Of a stretch of DNA of 64,000 nucleotides, positions 12,022 through 23,984 are shown piece by piece; positions within the stretch are counted from its first letter, which is position 1; each line of letters starts with the position of its first letter. The stretch lies in NCBI RefSeq assembly GCF_964355755.1, contig NC_092677.1, positions 811,001 to 875,000 of the forward strand. Reading direction: 5' to 3'. The position numbers and the translations under genes are program-made. Under the pieces are notes generated by a model. That model was given only the letters and a program-made list of their open reading frames with translations. It was not told the DNA's origin and did no database searches. Origin of the DNA: Antedon mediterranea. Its lineage: Eukaryota > Echinodermata > Crinoidea > Comatulida > Antedonidae.

Positions 12022-12465
12022 CTCCAACACTGTTGAAGGGTAGTTCTTAACTCCTTTTCTTCCATTATAAGTGCTGATATTGTTAATTTGATTTGTCATA
12101 GCACCCGACACACCCAAGGTTGCTTCCCCCCCCCCTTCCACCATATAACTACGTCGATACAATTAAGTAGGCTAATGCCTAATGTCAACACTTTTTTTTT
12201 ATTTTGGTGTTTCATAAGGTACACATTAATTGCGTACCTTAGATTTGTTTGTCAACCTCAATGAATTATTATCAAGAGTTGGTTTTAAGTTCGGTTATCA
12301 TAACCTTACTTCCCACTTCTAACATGAATAATTGTTTTGCTACTACAACTTCTGTCTCATTTATATAGCAATTTTTTACTTTGGTATTATTACTTTAAGT
12401 TATTGAACCAACACTGAATATCTCCACTTTTTGAAGATTCCCTCTGTTCAAATTTCTCAATTATA
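12022..12465 (-). pseudogene. Inverted, shortened copy of the OB-fold gene (exon 1 plus exon 3)
   Basis: Read on the minus strand, 12465 to about 12240 resembles exon 1, up to AAATCTAAG and its GTACGC donor. After only about 16 intron bases it runs into exon-3-like sequence (CTTATGAAACACC...) that ends with CAGTGTTGGAG and a retained GTATGT donor at 12016-12021. Exon 2 and most of introns 1 and 2 are missing. Frameshifts and a long C tract (12127-12135 on the plus strand) disrupt the frame. It lies convergently about 220 bp after the intact gene's stop. The retained donor makes a deleted genomic copy more likely than a retrocopy. Confidence 0.7.
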
Positions 12466-12589
12466 ATTTTATCAATTTAAATGTTTAAAAAACAATATAT
12501 TATAAACCAACTAACCTACAAAGTTTAATAAACACTGGATATTAAAAACTTGAAATCTGAAATGTCTTTCAGCGCAAATTTTTAAGTAA

Positions 12590-14690
12590 TCAATTTCAGT
12601 AAATTTTTTTTTTTAAATGCTGTATTTTGTTTCTAAATGAGGTAAATGATTAATGTAAATTTAATAATTTTGTATTTATAATCAGTGTAATTTGCTGCTA
12701 ATTTAGATAACTGTAAATTTTTTATTATAATCTTTGTATTTTGTTGTTAATTAAAATAATTTAAAATTAGTGTAAATGAGTTAAATGAATAATATAAATA
12801 TATTATTTTTGTATTATATAAATTTATTAAATTATAAATGAAAAAATTTAAATTTATATTAATTATTTATATTCATTAACAATAAATTACACTAACTATA
12901 AATACAACATGTAGGCTTCATGAAATATTTATTAGCAGCAAATTAGACTGATTATAAACATAAAAACATTAAATTAACATTAATGATTTAACTCATTTAG
13001 CAACAAGTCACTGATTTTGAGTAGAAAATCATTAAATTTACATTAATTATTTATTTAAACTAGTACCAAACTCAACTGATTATAAATACAAAATAATATC
13101 AATATGTTAAAGGGTGGTCTTACCATAGAGATATTATGTATAGTGAACTATAATATCTCTATGGTCTTATCTGTTATCTCTTTAATTTTGTTTACATTTT
13201 ATTTAGCCTTGAACATTACCAAAACAACCACACAATTTGGTAAAAAACAGAAATTATGCATTATAACATCCCCTGAAATTACCTGTTTTTGTTTGACATC
13301 ATGTTGCCTTTACATGGAAATCAAGATAAATTTAATAATTTTGTATTTATAATCAGTGTAATTTGCTGCTAATTTAGATAAACAATTTAAATTTTGTATT
13401 ATAATCTTTGTACTTTGTTATTAATTAAGATAATTTAAAATAAGTGTAAATTGTTGGTAAATGAGTTAAATAATGATGTAAATATAATAATTTTGTATTT
13501 ATACAAATTTATTAAATTATAAATACACTAATTATAATACAAAAAAACAAAACTGATTATAAATACAAAATAACATCAATTGAAGGGTGGTCTTTTCTGT
13601 TTAATTTAGTTTATATTTTATTTAGCCTTAAACATTACCAAAACAACCACACAATTTGGTGAAAAAAACCCAGAAATTATGCATTAAAAAATCCCTTAAA
13701 TTAGCTGTTTTTGTTTGACATCATGCTGCCATTATGTGGAAATCAATGTAAATTTAATAATTCTGTATTTATAATCAGTGTAATTTGCTGATAATTAAGA
13801 TTAACAATGTAAATTTTGTATTATAATATTTGTAGTTTGTTGTTAAGATAATTAAAAATCATTGTAAATTTGGGTTAAATGAAAAATATAAATACAACAA
13901 ATATTCAAAATAAACTGATTATAAATATAAAATAATATCAATATGTTGAAGGGTGGTCTTATCTGTTTAATTTAGTTTACAATTTATTTAGCCTTAAATG
14001 TTATGCGAAAACCAACCGGATTTTTGGGTACATAAACAAATTGTTATGTATCCATCTCCATGATATAAGCAGAAATAATTAATTTTGTTTGTTTGTTTTT
14101 TTACTGAATTCAATAAAAACTCCATACAAATTCTACAAGCTCAACTGTTGTAATTTGCTGCTAATTAAGAAAAATGATTAATGTAATTTTGATAATTTTG
14201 TATTTATAATCAGTGTAATTTGTTGCTAATAAATATTTATTGTAAATTTTGTATTTATAATTAGTGTAATTTATTGCTAATTAGTATAAATAAATAATGT
14301 AAATTTGAATATTTTTAATTATTAATCTAAATATATAATGATTTTGTATTTATAATCAATGTTTTTTTTTTTTGCTAATTACAGTAGATTGATTAAATGT
14401 AAATTGAAATCATGTTGTTTAATCAGTGTAACTTGCTGCTAATTAAGATAAATAATGTAAATGTTGTATTTAATCAGTGTAATTTTTTTTGGTAAATAGT
14501 TAAATGATTAAAGTATGATGTGAATTTGTTTATTTTTTGTACTTTGTTGTTAATTAAGATAATTGAAATCAGTGGTAAATGAGTTAAATGAATAATATAA
14601 ATGTAAATATAATAATGTTGTATTTATAATCAGTGTAATTTGTTGCTAATTAAGATAAATAATTAATTTAATCATGTTTGCACAAGATAA
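12590..14690 (+). repeat. AT-rich tandem array, about 65-bp core, with a longer repeated block
   Basis: Degenerate repeats are built on TTTGTATTTATAATCAGTG, TAATTTGCTGCTAATTAAGA and TAAATAATTAATGTAAATTT. They are interrupted three times (about 13110, 13590, 13945) by a block beginning AGGGTGGTCTT and continuing TTTAATTTAGTTTACATTT and ATTTAGCCTTAAACATTACC. This gives a higher-order period of about 360-470 bp. The same core fills 16010-16370, 20040-20270, 21040-21770 and 22950-23600. No gene is seen; the frame at 13104-13352 lies across repeat copies. Confidence 0.75.
13122..13165. repeat. Perfect 15-bp inverted repeat inserted in the AT-rich block
   Basis: Arms 13122-13136 (ACCATAGAGATATTA) and 13151-13165 (TAATATCTCTATGGT) flank a 14-base loop. 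The sister blocks at about 13590 and 13945 read straight from GGGTGGTCTT into the following TCTGTTTAATTT-like sequence without it. TGGTCTTA occurs on both sides, as a target duplication or a template-switch scar would give. Confidence 0.65.
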
Positions 14691-15950
14691 CTATTAAATG
14701 TCATTATGATATGATTTAATTGTTTTAGTCATTTTTTTGATTTTATTTCATTTTATGTAAGCCGCTAGTCTTTACACAGTTATGGGGAAAATGGTAAAAT
14801 CAGCATTGTGGTCATATGATGTTACAAGAGTTTTGCAAAATCAGCACATCGTGGGGCGCGTCAAACTGTTCGTTAATAGGCTTGTTTTATGGTAAAACCT
14901 TTTAACTACCCGATAAGCTAACAATTTCAAGTTTTGCTAAATAGTGTAAAACCAGGTGGGTATAATAAACTAATAGCTAAAGGGTCAGTATCAATCTTAC
15001 CAACGTCGAGAAAAGCCGACAATGGAAAATGTCGTCTAGTCACAAATGTCGAGAAAGACCTTTCATTTGGTAGAAACATTATTCAGTTACTGTAAATGGA
15101 AAAAAGTTTTAACATGCACTTTGGTGAATGAGATATAAAAGTGTTTTTATTTTGAATAGTTGTGTTCTCTATACTGCTTATAACATAAATATGTAATATT
15201 TAGATTGAAAACAAAAAAAATATATATTGAAAAAAAAAAAGAAAATTGAAAAAAAAGAAAAATTGTTTTGGGGCATTTTTTTTTTATATAACCATGAATC
15301 TAAAAAAAAAAAATTAAAATGTAGCTTATTCAATAAGAACCATTTTTTCATATACTAACAGAAAGTGGTTTAAATTGTCAACAAAGGGAACTGTTTTTAA
15401 AAACGTGAAAAAATAATTAAAATAAAAAAGAATGCGTTTTAATGTGAATTGTGCTTAAAAAGAATCCGGTATGATAAGGCCGTGCTATTTATGTTATATT
15501 TTATGCCTAATAATTATCTAAATAGATTCGCGTATACACTCATCATGTTTGTTTATTTTTATGTAACGATTGTTTTTTTTTATTCAAGTCATAGTGTGTC
15601 AAATTTTACTTTTACAAAAGTGCCCAAACTGTTGGAAAGTTGTGCATCCGTATGCATCATATTTTTAAAATGAGAATGACAGTCTTCAACTTTCGATAAA
15701 CAATAAATTATATTGTTATAGCGACACTTATATTAGCAACGTACAGACTTTTCTCTGAGCGGCGTGGCAAAAAAATGTTTGACATTCCATTCTCTATGAA
15801 ATCAACACGTGTACTTCTCTTCCCAATAAACTGAACAGCGATAAAGTTCATTAACTGGCGGTGAATAAAAGGTAACTGATATGCCGATCAAATAACATGT
15901 GGGGTTGTTTTGGTATTGTTTAAGCATGGACGTATAATTTAGATATAGGT
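14691..15950 (+). repeat. Duplicated low-copy block X, first copy
   Basis: This block begins near CAAGATAACTATTAAATGTC. It includes ACAAGAGTTTTGCAAAATCAG, a GTAACGATTGTT stretch and the segment GAGCGGCGTGGCAAA ... GGTAACTGATATGCCGATC. It recurs with indels at 21770-22920, and its first part recurs again at about 23560-23690. Runs of A and T occupy 15190-15320. The short frame at 15449-15673 is not kept in the second copy, so no gene is called. Confidence 0.65.
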
Positions 15951-16370
15951 CCAAGGTTTAAGGCTAAATAAAATGTAAATTAAATTAAACAGAAAACAGA
16001 TAAGACCATCCTTTAACATATTTATATTATTTTGTATTCATAATCAGTTTAGTTTGGTGCTAGTTATAATAAATAATTAATGTAAATTTAATGATTTTGT
16101 TCTTAACATCAGTGTAATTTGTTGCTAAATGGGTTAAATGATTAATGTAAAGTTAATGTTTGTATATTTACATGTATAATCAGTGTAATTTGCTACTAAT
16201 AAATAATTAAATTTTGTATTATAATTAGTGTAATTTATTGGTAATGAAGATAAACAATGTAAATTTGAATAATGTTCGTATTTATAATTAGTGTAATTTA
16301 TTGATAATTTAAATTAATTATTAATGTCAATTTAATGATTTTTTATTTATAATCTGTAATTTTTTGCAAA
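15951..16370 (+). repeat. Inverted copy of the AGGGTGGTCTT block plus AT-rich array
   Basis: About 15955-16040 is the reverse complement of the block seen at 13945 (AAGGCTAAATAAAATGTAAA, then AGATAAGACCATCCTTTAACA). AT-rich core repeats follow to about 16370. Block X is therefore bounded by oppositely oriented copies of the same sequence on its left and right, a hint that it was once a unit with inverted ends. Confidence 0.6.
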
Positions 16371-19300
16371 TTACGAGACCCCTTTTTTAATCTAATTTTT
16401 AATTTGAAGGCATGATCAAAATGTAATATAAAAATAGCAATTTAAATCTAGTATTTTGTGCTGCCACTTAGCATAGTTTTTTTTTTCACTGCTCGTTACC
16501 ATATCGGGTAAATGTGATATACTTTACGTTGTGATTGGACATTTAGTTACTATTTTTGGTAATGACTGAACATGCGCACTTTATTGTTATATTGATCATT
16601 TGATTGGTTAAAAAATGTCCATCAATGACGCTCATGCGCAAAAGTTGCGGTATAGTAGTACGTAAACTAGTTAGTTAGTTGGATCAGAAAGTCAATGTGA
16701 AGCCAAGGTGTATGGATTGTCGAGAGAGGGATGTCGAAAATACGTAAATAATTGTATAGGCCTAGGCTAGGCCTAGTCGAAAAATTTGAACGGAGGGAAT
16801 CTTCCAAGAAGGTGCGGAGATCCTCGGTGTTGGTTCAGTGTTCGAATGTGGTGATACCAAAGTAAAGTATTGCTATATAAATGAGATAGCATGCAGAACG
16901 ATTATTCATGTTAGAAGTGGGAAGAAGAGTTATTTTATGATAACCGAAGTTAAACGAAGTCTTGATAAACATTCGTTGAGGTTGACAAATCTAAGGTATG
17001 GAATTATTATTAATATTAATGTATATTTTTTGTTATTATAGGCCTATTTGTTTATTTAATTTACAAAAGTGCCATTTATTTGTTATTAGGCCTAGCTAGG
17101 TCTGTCACACCAAAATCAGTCCGGGCCAAAATCGGTCCGGCGGACCAGTTTTGGCTGCCAAAATCAGTCCGGGGGACCATTTATGGCTGCCAAAACCTGT
17201 CCGGCCGGACTAATTTTGGCCGCCAAAACTGGTCCGGCCTGGATAAAATCGGTCCGGGCAGTAGGACTGCTTTTGGCCGCCAAATATGGTCCGATCTTGC
17301 AAATATATGGTGCGCAAAATGAGTCATAATGTATATATTATTTTAAAAGGCCATGATTAGTCATTATAATTTATATTGAAAACTACGGGGTTTTATTTGT
17401 TATTTTAATATTATAAATTAAGCCTGTTTTTTTATCATCATTATTACTATTAGTAGTAACTCATCAATAATTAGTACTAATTTTTAGGTTTTTTGTGTAC
17501 AATTAATTCTCTGTCTGTTTTTAATCCATTTTGTTCTTTTGTTTTTTTAACATCTTCGTTTCCCCATGATGTTAAAAACAATTTAATAATTTATTACTAA
17601 TTTATGGTTAATCAATCAATATCAATTCAGTACAATCATTATAAAACAATTATCCAATATTGATTAGGCTGAGGAAGGAAAAAGGCCTCAATCATAAAAT
17701 AATAAAATCTGGCTGGCAATATCAGCGTCTCATACCCGTTCATGTGACTGTGTGGCAGGCTGAAATATGAGTGAACACCTAAGTCATGTTTTTAGATAAA
17801 ATACATTTATTTATAGTATTTATCCGACAAGATAACTTACTTATATATCTCATGGGATATTTTTCTAGCCATAAACAACTTAAAACAGCATCATAGGCCT
17901 AGTAATTCAATTAAAATCGACAGAAGAAAAACCCGGACCGATTTTGGCAGTGGCGGACTGCTTTTGCCCACAACTTTAGAGCCAAAACTGGTCCGGCCGG
18001 ACCGATTTTGGCCCCGGACCATATTTGTTTGTCGTGACACCTTCTAGCTAGGCTACGTCTAGGCCTATGTATGTTAATATAAAATAAAATCAGTTAAAAA
18101 ACTAAGACGGTAGGCCTACCTAAATACTTAACCATGTTAACAATTATAATAGTGTAATACAATGTCATTTAATAAGATGTAGAAACCAGTTGATATATAT
18201 AAATAATTGAATAATAAACAGACGTTGTTAAAGGAATAGGGAGGAGTAATTGTTTTTTGAGGGGAAGGACATTTCAGTCTTGAAATTTCTAATATCCGGT
18301 GTTTATTTAAACTTTGTCATCATGGAATTTGCAATTTGTAGGCTAGTTGGAGGCCATATGGTAGGCCTAGGCCTATCTATATATAACATTGAAATAACAT
18401 TTAAATTGATAATATTATAATTGAAGTATAATTGTTATGCCATATTGCCAGTATAATTGTAAATTCTGAGTTGTATGATTTTTTTTTTTAATAAATAAAA
18501 TTTTCTGATGTTTGTTCATCAAATACAAATTGAAGTAAGAAATGACCAACCTGTGGAGTGTGGTGGTGTAAGCCTAGACCGCCTATATACATATTTTGTT
18601 TTAATGATTATTTTTCTTTTGTGTTAATAGGTTTTTACAAATATTGCTGATTTTAATGTCAATATGGAAGTTGTTCGTAATTTTGTCAGACTATCGACGG
18701 TGTCAATGTCAACAGCTAGGGGAAGCCCGAAGAAAACAGGGCTATCTTTGAATGGGACATTATAGAAGGTAATATTTTCTTTTGATTTAATCTAGGCCTA
18801 GGCTTATGTAGCACAGTTAGTTTAATGAACGGTGCTAGTTTCGTTTTGTACCTGAATTTTATTTCGACTCCAAATTTGTTAAGAAACTTTTTCCTGAATA
18901 CCACACCTTCGAATTAGACCTCATATATACTTTTACGATGTAGAGTTACAGAAAAAGTAACAAATAAATCCTTTAAATTGATGAATTTACGACGTGTTTC
19001 TTGCACATGATTTGTCAATTTTGCATATTGACGTTTTTATGGAGCGCCAAAAGAGCCACTATAATAGAAGGCTAAAAGTCAGTGAAATGTACGTGTATAG
19101 GCTATTCCTATTTAATGCATCTATAGTTTAATAAAATTGGAGAAAAAAGTTATTTACCTAAAAATAATGTAATTTAAGGCAAAAATAATCAAAATGGTTG
19201 CTTTTGGTTAAGATGTGAAAATCTTGTTTTTTTAAATTTTTTTATGGAAGTGATTACTTCATTAAAACTACAAAATGGGCTATTTAAAGTCTGATGTTAA

Positions 19301-19490
19301 TAACCTTTTTTTTTTTTTTAAATAATTTTTCATGTATTTGGGGGACAATGCATCTTTAAAATAGTATTTTATATCTATTTTGATTATTATAATGATTGTT
19401 TTGATTGCAGGTATCCTGTTGACATGTTAATGGAAAATGATGCTCTCTCTACTACACATAGGCCTACCAGAAGATCTACACTTTGATTTC
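16371..19490 (+). pseudogene. Second copy of the OB-fold gene, inactivated
   Basis: The upstream region (16371-16730) and exon 1 (ATG at 16731) match the intact gene. However, the frame stops after six codons (MSKIRK then TAA), an AGGCCTAGGC-type insertion interrupts it, and later indels shift it. Exon 1 ends at its GTATGG donor (16996). Exon 2 (18631-18768, same 138-nt length) has an in-frame TAG where the intact copy reads VMK. Intron 2 then jumps to intron-4-like sequence (about 19120), so exons 3 and 4 are deleted. A damaged exon 5 begins at 19411 after TTGATTGCAG. Intron 1 carries the foldback insertion at 17101-18043. Confidence 0.8.
17101..18043. mobile_element. Foldback (long inverted repeat) element with candidate 9-bp target duplication
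   Basis: GC-rich repeats of CCAAAATCGGTCCGG and GGACCAGTTTTGGC lie at the left end (17101-17300). They are matched in inverted orientation at the right end (about 17930-18043), where GGTCCGGCCGGACCG recurs and the last bases GTGACACC mirror the left TGTCAC. CTAGCTAGG stands on both sides (17092-17100 and 18044-18052), a candidate 9-bp duplication. Nine-base duplications with long inverted repeats are typical of Mutator-like foldback elements. That assignment is inference, because this genome is rich in CTAGGCC motifs. The middle (17330-17930) is AT-rich and shows no transposase. Confidence 0.6.
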
Positions 19491-19506
19491 AATGTTATAT
19501 ACATAC

Positions 19507-19935
19507 CTCCAACACTGTTGAAAGGTAGTTCTTAACCCCTTTTCTTCCATTATAAGTGCTGATATTGTTAATTTGATTTGTCATAGCACCCGACACACCC
19601 AAGGCTGGTTCCCCCACCCCCACCATATAACTACATCGATACAATTAAGTAGGCTAATGCCTAATGTCAACACTTTTTTTATATTTTGGTGTTTCATAAG
19701 GTACACATTAATTGCATACCTTAGATTTGTTTGTCAACCTCAATGAATTATTATCAAGAGTTGGTTTTAAGTTCGGTTATCATAACCTTACTTCCCACTT
19801 CTAACATGAATAATTGTTTTGCTACTACACCTTCTGTCTCATTTATATAGCAATTTTTTACTTTGGTATTATTACTTTAAATTACTGAACCAACACTGAA
19901 TATCTCTGCTGCTTGAAGATTCCCTCTGTTAAAAT
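19507..19935 (-). pseudogene. Second inverted copy of OB-fold gene exon 1 plus exon 3
   Basis: This is a near-duplicate of the inverted copy at 12022-12465, with the same missing exon 2, the same exon 1 to exon 3 junction and the same retained GTATGT donor. It directly follows the truncated exon 5 of the second gene copy. Its shared structure shows that the inverted copy existed before the macro-unit was duplicated. Confidence 0.7.
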
Positions 19936-20039
19936 TTTTCAATTATAATTTTATCAATTTAAATGTTTAAAAAACAATATATTATAAACCAACTAACCTA
20001 CAAAGTTTAATAAACACTGGATTTTAAAAACGTGAAGTC

Positions 20040-20270
20040 TGAAATGTTGTTCCCTGCAAATTTTTAAGTAATAAATTTCAGTAAATTTTTTTTTTAAATG
20101 ATGTAATTTGTTTCTAAATGAGGTAAATGATTAATGTAAATTTAATAATTTTGTATTTATAATCAGTGTAATTTGCTGCTAATTAAGATAAATAATGTAT
20201 ATTTTGTGTTATAATCTTTGTACTTTGTTGTTAATTAAGATAATTTAAAATCAGTGTAAATTATTAGTCA
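20040..20270 (+). repeat. AT-rich array segment
   Basis: A short run of the same TTTGTATTTATAATCAGTG and TTGCTGCTAATTAAGA core seen at 12590-14690. No gene is seen. Confidence 0.65.
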
Positions 20271-20880
20271 TAGCACCCGACACTTTGGAGGCTGCTTCTC
20301 CCCACATAACTATGTCGATACATCACTATGTCATACAAGGCAATAAATACACTGTTTTGTTTTTTGAAATCATAACATGTGATGGTAAAACTGAATCTAT
20401 ATTATATATATTTGGATTTTCTTTTATATAATTATATTAATAAATAATAGTTTATAATTGAATATATACATCTGGTGAATATTTTATATCGACATAGATG
20501 TGGGCCTAATAACAAATAAATGGCACCTTTGTAAATTAAATAAATAATTATATTAACAAAAAATATACATTAATTGCATACCTTAGATTTGTCTGTGAAA
20601 CTCGATGAATTATTATCAAGGCTTGGTTTAACGTTCGGTTATCATAACTTTTCTCTAACATGAATAATCGTTTTGCTAGTACACCTTCTGTCTCATTTAT
20701 ATAGCAATTTTTTATTTTGGTATCATTACATTTCATTACTGAACCAACACCGAAGGATCTCCGCCCCTTAGAAGATTCCCTCCTTTCAAATTTTTCGACT
20801 ATGTACATCTTCAGTACTTTCGACATCCTTTCGACAACACCTTGACTTTACATTGACTTTCATTGAATTTTTGATTATAA
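20270..20880 (-). pseudogene. Third inverted copy of the OB-fold gene: exon 1, promoter-proximal bases and an exon 3 scrap
   Basis: On the minus strand, ATG at 20826 starts MSKVLKMYIVEKFERRESSK and stays close to exon 1 until about residue 58, where a frameshift breaks it. The exon-end AAATCTAAG and GTATGC donor are kept at about 20577-20590. Sequence related to the intact gene's upstream bases (TCAATGTAAAGTCAAGGTG) extends to about 20870. Downstream on the same strand, about 20275-20335 matches a short piece of exon 3 (GCACCCGACA ... TATGTCGATAC on the plus strand). Exon 1 here has fewer lesions than the copy at 16731. Confidence 0.7.
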
Positions 20881-21770
20881 GTTTATCAATTTCAATGTTT
20901 AAAAAACAATATGTTATAAACCATACAACTAGCCCACAAATTGCAAATTTCATGATCGGACAAAGTTTAAATAAACACTGGTTTTAAAAATGTCAAGTCT
21001 GAAATGTGTTTCCTCTCCAATTTTTAATTAACAATCAGTTCGAGTAAATTAGTTATAAAAAAATTGATGTAATTTGGTGTTAAATGATTAATGTAAATTT
21101 AATATGTTTATATTTATAATCAGTGTAATTTATTGCTAATTAAGATAAATAATTAATGTAAATTTGAATATTTTTTTAAATTTATAATTAGTGTAATTTA
21201 TTGGTAATTCAGATAAATTATTATTGGTGTAATTTGCTGCTAATTAAGATAAACAATGTAAATTTTGTATTATAATTTTTGTACTTTGTTGTTAATTAAG
21301 ATAATTTAAAATCAGTGTAATTTGTTGGTAAATTAGTTAAATGAAAAATATAAATATAATAATTTTGCTAATTGAGATAAATTATTAATCTAAATTTAAT
21401 AATTTTGTATTATAATTGATGATTTTTTTTAAAAATTACAATAGATAATGTAAAGTGTAATCATTTTGTATAATCACTGTAATTTACTGCTAAAGATGTA
21501 AAGTTTGTATTATAATCTTTGTACTTTGTTGCTAATTAAAGATGATTTAAATTAGTGTAATTTGTTGGTAAATGAATAATATAAATATACTAATGTTATA
21601 TTTACAATCAGTGTAATTTGCTGCTAATTAAGATTTTAAAATCAGTTTTATTGTTGTTGTTTGTTGACTTAAATATATAATAATAATATAAATATAGGCC
21701 TAATAATGTTGTATTTTTAATCGGTGTAATTTGCTGCTAATTAAGATAAATAACTATTGTACTGTTTGCT
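20881..21770 (+). repeat. AT-rich array, second macro-unit
   Basis: After about 150 bases resembling sequence near the gene's first intron, the TTTATAATCAGTGTAATTT / GCTGCTAATTAAGATAAA core repeats run to about 21770. They match the array at 12590-14690 in composition and position. No gene is seen. Confidence 0.65.
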
Positions 21771-22940
21771 ACAAGATACCTATTAAATGTCAGTATGATA
21801 TGATTTATTTGTTTTAGTCGTTTTTTTAAATGTTATTTTATTTTATGTAAGCCGTTAGTTGTGGTCATTATAATAATGATGTTACAAGAGTTTTGCAAAA
21901 TCAGCACATCGAGGGGCGCGTCAATAGGCTTGTGTAACTTTAGTACGTTGCAGTTTTGTTGTAAAACCTTTTAACGACCACGATAAGTTAACATTTGCAA
22001 GTTTCGCTGAGAAAACCGGTTGGGTATAATAATAAACAAGGAGCTAATGGTTCAATATATCAAGTTTTTTAATAGTGTTTGATAAAAGGGGCAGGTGCTT
22101 TTTTTTTTTTAGGAGTGTTCAAAAAGTGCGTGGTATGTGAGGAATTATTTTATCATTTCCAAAAGTGCGAGGCATAGTTTACAATTTCAAAAAGGTGCGA
22201 GGCATATCCTATTATGCTATATTATAGGCCTAAATAACCAACTGTTTATATTTTTATAATAGGCCTAGCGTATCTAAACAGATTGGTGTATATACCCATC
22301 ATGTTGTTTATTTTTATGTAACGATTGTTACATATTGATTGTGTCAAATTTTACTTTTACAAAAGTGCCGAACTGTTGAAAAATTTTGCATCTGTATGCG
22401 CCATATTTTAAAAATCTGAACGACAGTCTTCAAATTTCGATAAACAATAAACGACACTCATCAATTGACTGTTATGTCATGCTTGTTGGTATTTCGAGCG
22501 TGTGTACTTTACAAATTGATTACAATCGATTTAATTACATGTCTCTCAAACATAGCAGAGTGAAAATAATATTGTCTCACCCCGGTAGATCTGAGAGATA
22601 GAAAATCCCTCCCTGAGAGGATTCGGCCTTGTGGCACGAGGTTTCAGCACCAACGCACAGCCTTCTCTCTCTGAGCGGCGTGCCAAAGACATTTTTGACA
22701 TTCCATTCTCTAGGAAATCAACACGTGTACCTCTCTCGGAAATAAAGTGAACAGCGATGGCCAGGACAAGTTCAATAACTGGCGGTGAATAAAAGGTAAC
22801 TGATATGCCGATCTAATAACATGCCGCAAAGAAAAAAAAACTGCGAGAGAATTCTGGAACGTGTGTGAAAAAGACTTACGCCCGAAAACTAGGCCTAAAC
22901 AAAAATTAAACTTTAGCTAATAATATGCCTAGCACTAATC
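21771..22940 (+). repeat. Duplicated low-copy block X, second copy
   Basis: This corresponds to 14691-15950 in the same order: ATTAAATGTCAGTATGATATG, ACAAGAGTTTTGCAAAATCAG, GGGGCGCGTCAA, GTAACGATTGTTACAT and GCGGCGTGCCAAA ... GGTGAATAAAAGGTAACTG. It has an extra stretch of about 200 bases (roughly 22450-22650, with GAGAGGATTCGGCCTTGTGG) absent from the first copy. The frame at 22386-22601 crosses that extra stretch and I do not support it as a gene. Confidence 0.6.
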
Positions 22941-23700
22941 TAGACCACCCTTCAACACATTGATATTATTTAATTTTGTATTTAGTTTAATTTGGTGCTA
23001 GTTAAAATAAAATTTATTTAATAATTAATGTAAATTTAATGATTTTGTACTTAAAGTCAGTGTCAGTTGCTAAATGAGTTAAATGTTTTTATATTTATAA
23101 TCAGTGTAATTTGCTGCTAATAAATATTTAATGTAGCTTTAATTTTGTATTTATAATTAGTGTAATTTATTGCTAATAAAGATAAATAATTAATATAAAT
23201 TTAAAAAATATTTTTTTATTGGTAATTGAGATAAATTATTAATGTCAATTTAATGATTTTGTATGTATAATTGGTGAAATTTTTGCTGATTGTAATACAT
23301 CATTATGTAAAGTGTAATAATTGTGTATTATCAGTGTAGTTTGTTGGTAAATGAGTTAAGTAATTAATGTAAATTTAATAGTTTTGTATTTATAATCAGT
23401 GGAATTTGCTGCTAATTAAGATAATATATAATGTACGTAAATTTGGTATTATAATCAGTGTAATTTGTTGTAAATAATAATAAATAATATAAATATAGGC
23501 CTAATAATGTTGTATTTATAATCGGTGTAATTTGCTGCTAATTAAGATGAATAATTAATGTTCTGTTTGCTACAAGACAACTATTAAATGTCATTATGAT
23601 ATGATTTAATTGTTTTACTCGTTTTTTTTTTTTTTATTGCATTTTATGTAAGCCGTTAGTCCTTATGGGATGGCAAAATCAGCATTGTAGTTGTCAAGAG
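22941..23700 (+). repeat. AT-rich array and start of a third block X
   Basis: More of the same AT-rich core runs to about 23560. It is followed by a third copy of the first 130 bases of block X (GACAACTATTAAATGTCATT ... TTTTATGTAAGCCGTTAGTC). The macro-unit duplication fades out here. Confidence 0.6.
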
Positions 23701-23984
23701 TTGTCAAAACAACAATGCAATATATATTTTTTATTAAATGATTTGCATAAAATCAATAATTAAATATCAAAATAGAATTTAATATGATTGGTTTTTTTTT
23801 CATGAAAACACAACCTTTGGTCCAGGCTCAGATTGCGAGTGTGACCTTCACAAAAAGTTGTATACTTCCTAATCTATGGTGGCGCCGCATCGGATGGACA
23901 ATCAGAGCCATATGCTTTGTGGACAATATTACTGGTACAGGAAAAACCGCTTGTGATTATTATATATTTTGGTACATACCACCT
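23701..23984. other. Unassigned gap
   Basis: I see no gene or clear repeat in most of this stretch. A 71-codon frame (23784-23999) begins here, but it has no recognisable feature and runs into a diverged A-type repeat. Confidence 0.4.

Noticed and set aside
15449-15673. 74-codon frame in block X
   Set aside because: The duplicate block at 22240-22420 breaks the frame, so it is not conserved.
17080-17322. 80-codon frame with repeated SVR/KIGP words
   Set aside because: It is a translation of the GGTCCGG repeats at the end of the foldback element.
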